From the NCBI GenBank assembly GCA_946480575.1, contig CAMLKF010000012.1, forward strand, positions 1-35,999: a stretch of DNA of 35,999 nt. Direction: 5' to 3'. A program made the position numbers and the translations under genes. The notes beneath the pieces are model-generated. The model searched no databases and had not been told where the DNA came from. It worked only from the letters and a program-made list of their open reading frames with translations. The stretch is from an uncultured Nitrososphaera sp. (GTDB taxonomy: Archaea > Thermoproteota > Nitrososphaeria > Nitrososphaerales > Nitrososphaeraceae). Shown in pieces: positions 32,356 through 35,999 of this stretch (position 1 is its first letter; each line of letters starts with the position of its first letter).

Positions 32356-32774
32356 TATTTCATTAGCGTGACAGACTTCCCACACGAAAGTTCCGATACT
32401 AGCTGGTATTGGTATGAATTATTGCTTGCCAGGACCTAGGCAGTATTCCCCAGCGACCTCAAATATCTCGGCAGGCCTCCTGGAGCATTGGCTGCAATTT
32501 CTTATGTTTTCTTGTTGGATGTGCCTAAAATCTGTGTGAAAATCTTACAGAAGCTTCATACAATATTGGATATTTATGTTATTTTTGTTCAACTTACAGG
32601 GCTTCGCGTCCCAGCCTTCATTTTTCGATAGCGGAATATGGCTACCAATCTTTGCGATGAATATGACACTTCATGACCGATTAGCTCTGCAGTCTCTTAA
32701 CCATTACTGCGTCAGAGGACAGGACTGCAAAAACTATCCGTCAGAAAAGCGCCCTCTCAGGTAGAGAGGCCCCT
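32356..32774. other. Intergenic region without a confident gene
   Basis: Several open stretches occur on the plus strand, for example about 32455-32625, but none shows a recognisable motif, start and promoter together. The motif TGCGTCAGA occurs at 32708-32716, its inverse TCTGACGCA at 32795-32803, and TGCGTCAG again at 32827-32834. Confidence 0.4.
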
Positions 32775-32900
32775 TTACCAAATCTCTTGCTCGGTCTGAC
32801 GCAATGTGGCTCTCCCTGAGTAATTCTGCGTCAGCTCCAAAAGCTTGCTTATGTCCCAATGCATCTGGGCCAAGCTAAGCTTGTATTGCGGCGCTGTCAT
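32775..32900 (-). CDS. Possible 41-aa small protein
   Basis: A frame from ATG 32900 to TAA 32775: MTAPQYKLSLAQMHWDISKL, then a helix ending in TEQEIW. It looks amphipathic and helical. TATATTTTC (minus strand) lies about 35-40 bp upstream. There is no recognised family; it could also be a chance frame or a fragment. Confidence 0.3.
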   Translation of the reverse strand: MTAPQYKLSLAQMHWDISKLLELTQNYSGRATLRQTEQEIW

Positions 32901-32978
32901 GCAAGGTAAGTCAGCAATGCAGATATGAAAATATAGGTGTTTTAGAGAAAAATAATAGAGGCTAAAAATCCCGTACAG

Positions 32979-33992
32979 CTATTGCTCGAAAATCATGTCC
33001 CTTATCTCTATCAGGTCACGCAGCACCGCGCTTGCAGTTTCCATGCCACCTGCGCCTCTGCCTATGATGGTCTGCTGACCAGAGTGTTCAGAAGAGAACG
33101 TCACGGCATTGAGTGTGCCGTTAACACATATCGGGTCCTTCTTCGCAACCTCTGTTGGCGCCACGTCAAGGCGCTTGCTGTCGCACGCTGCTATCAGCTT
33201 GATGGCGTTACCGCGCTCGGCTGCCTTTTTCACGTCAGACGCAGTCACATTGCTGATGCCGGTCCGCTTGACGTCTTTCATCGTGACTTTCATGCCCATA
33301 ACCCAGTTAGCCATTATCACAAGCTTGGCGGCCGCGTCATAGCCGTCTGTGTCAAGCGACGGGTTGGCCTCTGCGTACCCCTTTTGCTTGGCATCTTCCA
33401 TCGCGCCTGCGTAGGTCAGGCCTTCTTCCATCCTGCTCAGGATATAATTGGTGGTGCCGTTCAGTATGCCTTGGAAGAAAATTATCCTGTCGCCTTTGAG
33501 GCAGCGCTTTGCAAATTCGAGGATTGGAGTTCCGCCTCCAACAGTGCCACTGAACCGGAACATGACGCCATTGTAGTTTGCAAGCTCTATCAATGAGGGA
33601 AATGCTAGGGCAAGCGGACCCTTGTTCACACTAATGACATGCTTGCCGGCTCTCATTGCAGTAATGACATGCGAAGTCCCTGGCTCGCCTGTAGTCAGGT
33701 TAGTCGGCGTGCACTCGAGCACTACCTCCGCGTCAACATTTTCAATGACCTGCAGCGGGTCGAACTTTGCACTGATCTTTTCATACGCGGCCACCGTGCC
33801 TTTTGCTTTTTTTGCCTCAAGCAGACGCTGGAGGTCAAGACCCGCAGGGGCTACCGCCGAGCCCCTGTTGTCGACGCAGGCAACTATACGGGGCTTGACG
33901 CCGTGCTGGCTGTACAGGTCAGCAGAACGAGACAGAAGCAGCTTGGCAAAGCTCTGCCCTACCACCCCAAACCCGACGACTATTACCCGCAA
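32979..33992 (-). CDS. hom: Homoserine dehydrogenase
   Basis: NAD(P)H-dependent reduction of aspartate semialdehyde to homoserine, leading to threonine and methionine. The 337-aa sequence shows the Rossmann start RVIVVGFGVVGQSFAKLL, the substrate site GTVGGGTPILEF and GILNGTTNYILSRM, and the catalytic region GYAEANPSLDTDGYDAAAKL. It lacks a C-terminal ACT domain, so no threonine feedback domain is fused. The start is TTG 33992, with GTTTTATAAATC about 35 bp upstream and GAGGAG closer in. Confidence 0.94.
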   Translation of the reverse strand: MRVIVVGFGVVGQSFAKLLLSRSADLYSQHGVKPRIVACVDNRGSAVAPAGLDLQRLLEAKKAKGTVAAYEKISAKFDPLQVIENVDAEVVLECTPTNLTTGEPGTSHVITAMRAGKHVISVNKGPLALAFPSLIELANYNGVMFRFSGTVGGGTPILEFAKRCLKGDRIIFFQGILNGTTNYILSRMEEGLTYAGAMEDAKQKGYAEANPSLDTDGYDAAAKLVIMANWVMGMKVTMKDVKRTGISNVTASDVKKAAERGNAIKLIAACDSKRLDVAPTEVAKKDPICVNGTLNAVTFSSEHSGQQTIIGRGAGGMETASAVLRDLIEIRDMIFEQ

Positions 33993-34034
33993 CCCAGATA
34001 CTCCTCTACTGGTTTAACGAGCAGATTTATAAAA

Positions 34035-34230
34035 CTATAAAACTGTAAGCGAGATACCTCCCACGACTACTCCCAGGACGATCCCGGCTCCTGACCGACC
34101 TCCTTGTGTAAGAATGATGGTTCACAACAAGCCCATAGTTTAGCATTGACTCAAAGAGGTCTCTCCCCGCGTATCCCACTGTACATGTATCAGGATATAT
34201 CGCTCATGAGATCCTGCATGAGATGGTTTG
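34035..34230 (-). pseudogene. Possible remnant of a small membrane protein
   Basis: On the minus strand, YPDTCTVGYAGRDLFESMLN with YGLVVNH in one frame is followed in another by TIILTQGGRSGAGIVLGVVV and GGISLTVL, then a stop at 34035. The last part looks like a C-terminal membrane helix. One frameshift separates them and no start is visible. The family is not recognised. Confidence 0.3.
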
Positions 34231-34276
34231 CACCAGCAGCGGCGGCGGCCTACATCCCCCTCTTTTCCTTCATATA

Positions 34277-34287
34277 CATATAAAACC
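34277..34287 (+). promoter_or_regulatory. TATA-like box in front of a remnant
   Basis: CATATAAAACC, 29 bp upstream of ATG 34311. A well-formed promoter in front of a broken frame. Confidence 0.45.
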
Positions 34288-34310
34288 GTCATCATTGCGC
34301 TCATCCAATT

Positions 34311-34568
34311 ATGGTTAGCTTCTTGAGATGCCCGTATTTTCTGAGGCGAGGGACATCGAAGGGATATGCCTATGGCCCGATTTCTTCATGTACCAACAGC
34401 ACGGCTGGACATCCAACGACAAATGGCAAAGATGTGTCAACAGGATAAAAGACAAGTCTGAATGGTGTAGACGAACTAGAAAAAGGAAAAGCTATCCAAG
34501 TTATAGAACTTCTTAAGATAATAAATCCGTATTTCTTTTCCATATATGCCTTCCATTTGTCTGTTTAA
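34311..34568 (+). pseudogene. Remnant of an unrecognised gene with an intact promoter
   Basis: Starting at ATG 34311 (MVSFLRCP), protein-like sequence continues in a second frame with IEGICLWPDFFMYQQHGWTS and DKWQRCVNRIKDKS, then in a third with LNGVDELEKGKAIQVIELLK and IINPYFFSI, up to TAA 34566. The best TATA-like box lies 29 bp before the ATG. Two frame changes prevent one continuous product. I do not recognise the family. Confidence 0.4.
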
Positions 34569-34571
34569 CTG

Positions 34572-34719
34572 TTGTGCAATGCTTGTGCAAATCAGTCAAA
34601 AACCACTCCTGCACGCTTGCAAGACCACTTCATCATATAGAAGAACTGCATGAGTACAGACTATTATGATATGTCAGTTGCACAGCCATTGCAAGCTTGC
34701 AACCTATTTCATTGCACAA
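34572..34719. repeat. Cluster of short iterated and palindromic motifs
   Basis: TTGTGCAA at 34572 and again at 34583 (11 bp apart, one helical turn), CTTGCAAG at 34615-34622, TTGCACAG at 34678, a perfect 14-bp palindrome TTGCAAGCTTGCAA at 34689-34702, and the inverse TTGCACAA at 34712-34719. The spacing and symmetry suggest binding sites for a dimeric protein. Confidence 0.6.
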
Positions 34720-34740
34720 CTTTTTTTACTCCTTTACTTT

Positions 34741-34788
34741 CGTGTTAAACATGACAGAACAATTTCCTGTTAAACGCCGTTTAACACG
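34741..34788. promoter_or_regulatory. Perfect 19-bp palindromic operator with extra half-site
   Basis: TGTTAAACG-C-CGTTTAACA (34768-34786) is a perfect inverted repeat. A third half-site CGTGTTAAAC lies 25 bp upstream (34741-34750) and is also the exact inverse of GTTTAACACG at 34779-34788. The array lies about 57-104 bp upstream of the RHH-like gene start and just upstream of TATA-like CTTTAAACC at 34801. Confidence 0.7.
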
Positions 34789-34844
34789 AGTATTCACTAA
34801 CTTTAAACCCTCCCCCCTATCGATAGAAAAATCGATTAAAAACG

Positions 34845-35114
34845 ATGTCTGACGATTCAAAACAACAACTTGACAAAACAAAGATCATAGGGTTCAGAGT
34901 AACTGAAGAAGAACTTCAGAATATTATAATACCTACAATGCAGGAAAGTTACCAGCTGGATGTTGTCAAACATGATACCATCTCTTCGTTCGTAGGGTTC
35001 TGCATCAATTTTTGGATAGGCCACTACAGGCTAAAGAAGCAACAGTCTGGAATGACGCAGCAAGAGATAGCCGCTGAGAAGGAGCAGGCGTACGAGAAGA
35101 ACTCTACAGCATGA
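34845..35114 (+). CDS. Ribbon-helix-helix-like small protein
   Basis: An 89-aa protein. TKIIGFRVTEEELQNI looks like the beta-strand and first helix of a ribbon-helix-helix (CopG/MetJ-type) domain, and TISSFVGFCINFWIGHYRLK like its second helix, with a loop longer than usual between them. A charged helical tail follows. The match is judged by eye, so moderate. The palindromic operator directly upstream is what one expects for an autoregulated RHH dimer. ATCGAT is repeated at 34819 and 34831 between the operator and the ATG at 34845. Confidence 0.6.
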   Translation: MSDDSKQQLDKTKIIGFRVTEEELQNIIIPTMQESYQLDVVKHDTISSFVGFCINFWIGHYRLKKQQSGMTQQEIAAEKEQAYEKNSTA

Positions 35115-35388
35115 GAGATAGAGAACGCATCCTATGCCACGACGGAGCTTAATTGCTTCTGGTCTTCGCTTCTTGTAATATATCGCTTTTAGAACGTGTA
35201 CTTCAACTGTTTATCGGTCATAATTCCCCGTCCAATGAAAGCGGTTATTTGAAAGACTATCCACAGTCGAGGCAGTGGCCGGAGTTGTTGGAACTCAGAT
35301 AATAATAACCGTCTTGAATTCGTGGAAGGAATAATAAACAGGTGTGGCTTGCGGCTGTGTCCGGAAGCCAATAAGCTACGAAGCCCTT

Positions 35389-35985
35389 TCATCTGTCTAC
35401 TATGCCATAGATAGTTTCTCCTCGGAGCGTCCTGAAAGTATCGTTGCCATTGGACGAGGTTTCTTCGTCAGTATCCACGCCTACTGACAGCACGTCGCCG
35501 TTCATGGTGACTATGATTGGCACTGATTGGATCGTCTCTGTATTGTCTATCAGAAGGTCTGCGCGCAGTGAATATGATCTGGCACCGCCATCAGTGGCGT
35601 TGCTTTCGGACGTCCCCGGCAAATTCTCTATGAAAACATTATGAAGGTCGCTCCCGTTGGTTGTTCCCATGGAAAAGTTGGCAACAAACCTCTGCGCTTC
35701 GCTTTCGTTAACCACCAGGCGCCACCTTCCCCCCAGAACATAATTACCCAGCTCGGTCTCATTATCATCTTCGTCTTCGGCAATTATCATGCTCCCGACA
35801 AACCCTCTTAGGAGAAAGTTGTCGCCAGTGCCGCCGGTTGTTGTTTCTGGTGGCGATGGTGACGGTGGTGATGTTGTTGCACTGTCTTCGTCGGGGATGA
35901 CGAATTGCGCAGAGACAATAGGTATGCCATTATTTGTGCTGGACAAAAATAATGATAGCGAAGCTCCAATGGCAATGGCGGCCAT
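35389..35985 (-). CDS. Secreted protein of unknown function, possibly cut by the window edge
   Basis: At least 198 aa. The N terminus AMAAIAIGASLSLFLSS with a later VSAQ is a signal peptide; because the frame stays open upstream to the edge (RCLA precedes the ATG at 35985), the true start may lie outside the window. A Thr/Pro/Ser-rich linker (about residues 36-54) precedes a beta-rich domain: LGGRWRLVVNESEAQRFVAN, then SMGTTNGSDLHNVFIENL and SYSLRADLLIDNTETIQSVP. Similar domains occur in secreted proteins of ammonia-oxidising archaea, by my recollection only. Several N-x-S/T sites suggest N-glycosylation. Confidence 0.7.
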   Translation of the reverse strand: MAAIAIGASLSLFLSSTNNGIPIVSAQFVIPDEDSATTSPPSPSPPETTTGGTGDNFLLRGFVGSMIIAEDEDDNETELGNYVLGGRWRLVVNESEAQRFVANFSMGTTNGSDLHNVFIENLPGTSESNATDGGARSYSLRADLLIDNTETIQSVPIIVTMNGDVLSVGVDTDEETSSNGNDTFRTLRGETIYGIVDR

Positions 35986-35999
35986 TGCCAGACAGCGTC

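Noticed and set aside
35189..35392. 67-codon minus-strand frame overlapping the secreted-protein stop by 4 bp
   Set aside because: ATGA overlap is suggestive, but the peptide is Arg/Leu-rich without features and the last codons look random. A plus-strand hydrophobic fragment (about 35240-35325) is equally weak.
1..35999. tRNA, rRNA, insertion sequences
   Set aside because: No T-loop GTTCRA signature in a cloverleaf context, no rRNA stretch, and no transposase or terminal inverted repeats were found on reading both strands.

Overview
The window looks like a chromosomal segment of an ammonia-oxidising-type archaeon of the Nitrososphaerales (Thaumarchaeota/Nitrososphaerota). This is inferred from gene content, not from a search. 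The evidence is a set of archaeal core genes (ribosomal protein S26e, Orc1/Cdc6, RadA, peptide-release factor aRF1, proteasome beta subunit, type II GAPDH, archaetidylinositol-phosphate-type synthase), a small DUF5679-like zinc-ribbon protein, a decayed PEFG-type secreted protein, and TATA-like boxes lying about 25-36 bp upstream of many start codons, as expected for mostly leaderless archaeal mRNAs. TTG is a frequent start codon.

Layout. 1-5900: a gas-vesicle GvpA with a Gln-rich tail, then surface-sugar genes (UDP-GlcNAc 2-epimerase, membrane GT2 glycosyltransferase, secreted protein, PIG-L deacetylase preceded by a 39-bp tandem repeat, LpxD-like acyltransferase). 5900-7000: a decayed methyltransferase. 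7000-12200: CDP-alcohol phosphotransferase, S26e, PfkB sugar kinase, NAD kinase fused to a winged helix, CTP synthase and a small unknown gene. 12200-14100: Cdc6 with a coupled winged-helix gene and a possible Alba remnant. 14100-18000: trpC, a decayed GNAT gene, and trpB-trpA overlapping through a slippery A-tract. 18000-21250: unknown small proteins, a PD-(D/E)XK-like protein, a coiled-coil protein and a zinc-ribbon protein. 21350-25300: radA, trpG-trpD and GAPDH. 25300-29400: several decayed genes mixed with HTH-CBS, aRF1 and two tiny Cys-rich proteins. 29500-32350: a GHKL ATPase, a proteasome beta subunit predicted to be inactive, and a PUA protein. 33000-36000: homoserine dehydrogenase, more gene remnants, and a ribbon-helix-helix-like gene behind a perfect 19-bp palindrome and a cluster of short iterated motifs, then a secreted protein running to the edge.

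How it fits together. Tryptophan synthesis is nearly complete but split into three blocks (trpC; trpB-trpA; trpG-trpD), and neither trpE nor trpF is present. The most striking general feature is the contrast between fully intact housekeeping genes and at least five, perhaps eight, multi-frameshift gene remnants in the gaps between them. Among intact genes, the best candidates for undescribed biology are the NAD kinase-winged-helix fusion, the GHKL ATPase beside the inactive-looking proteasome subunit, the trpB/trpA A9 junction, and the iterated-motif/palindrome/RHH module near the right end.
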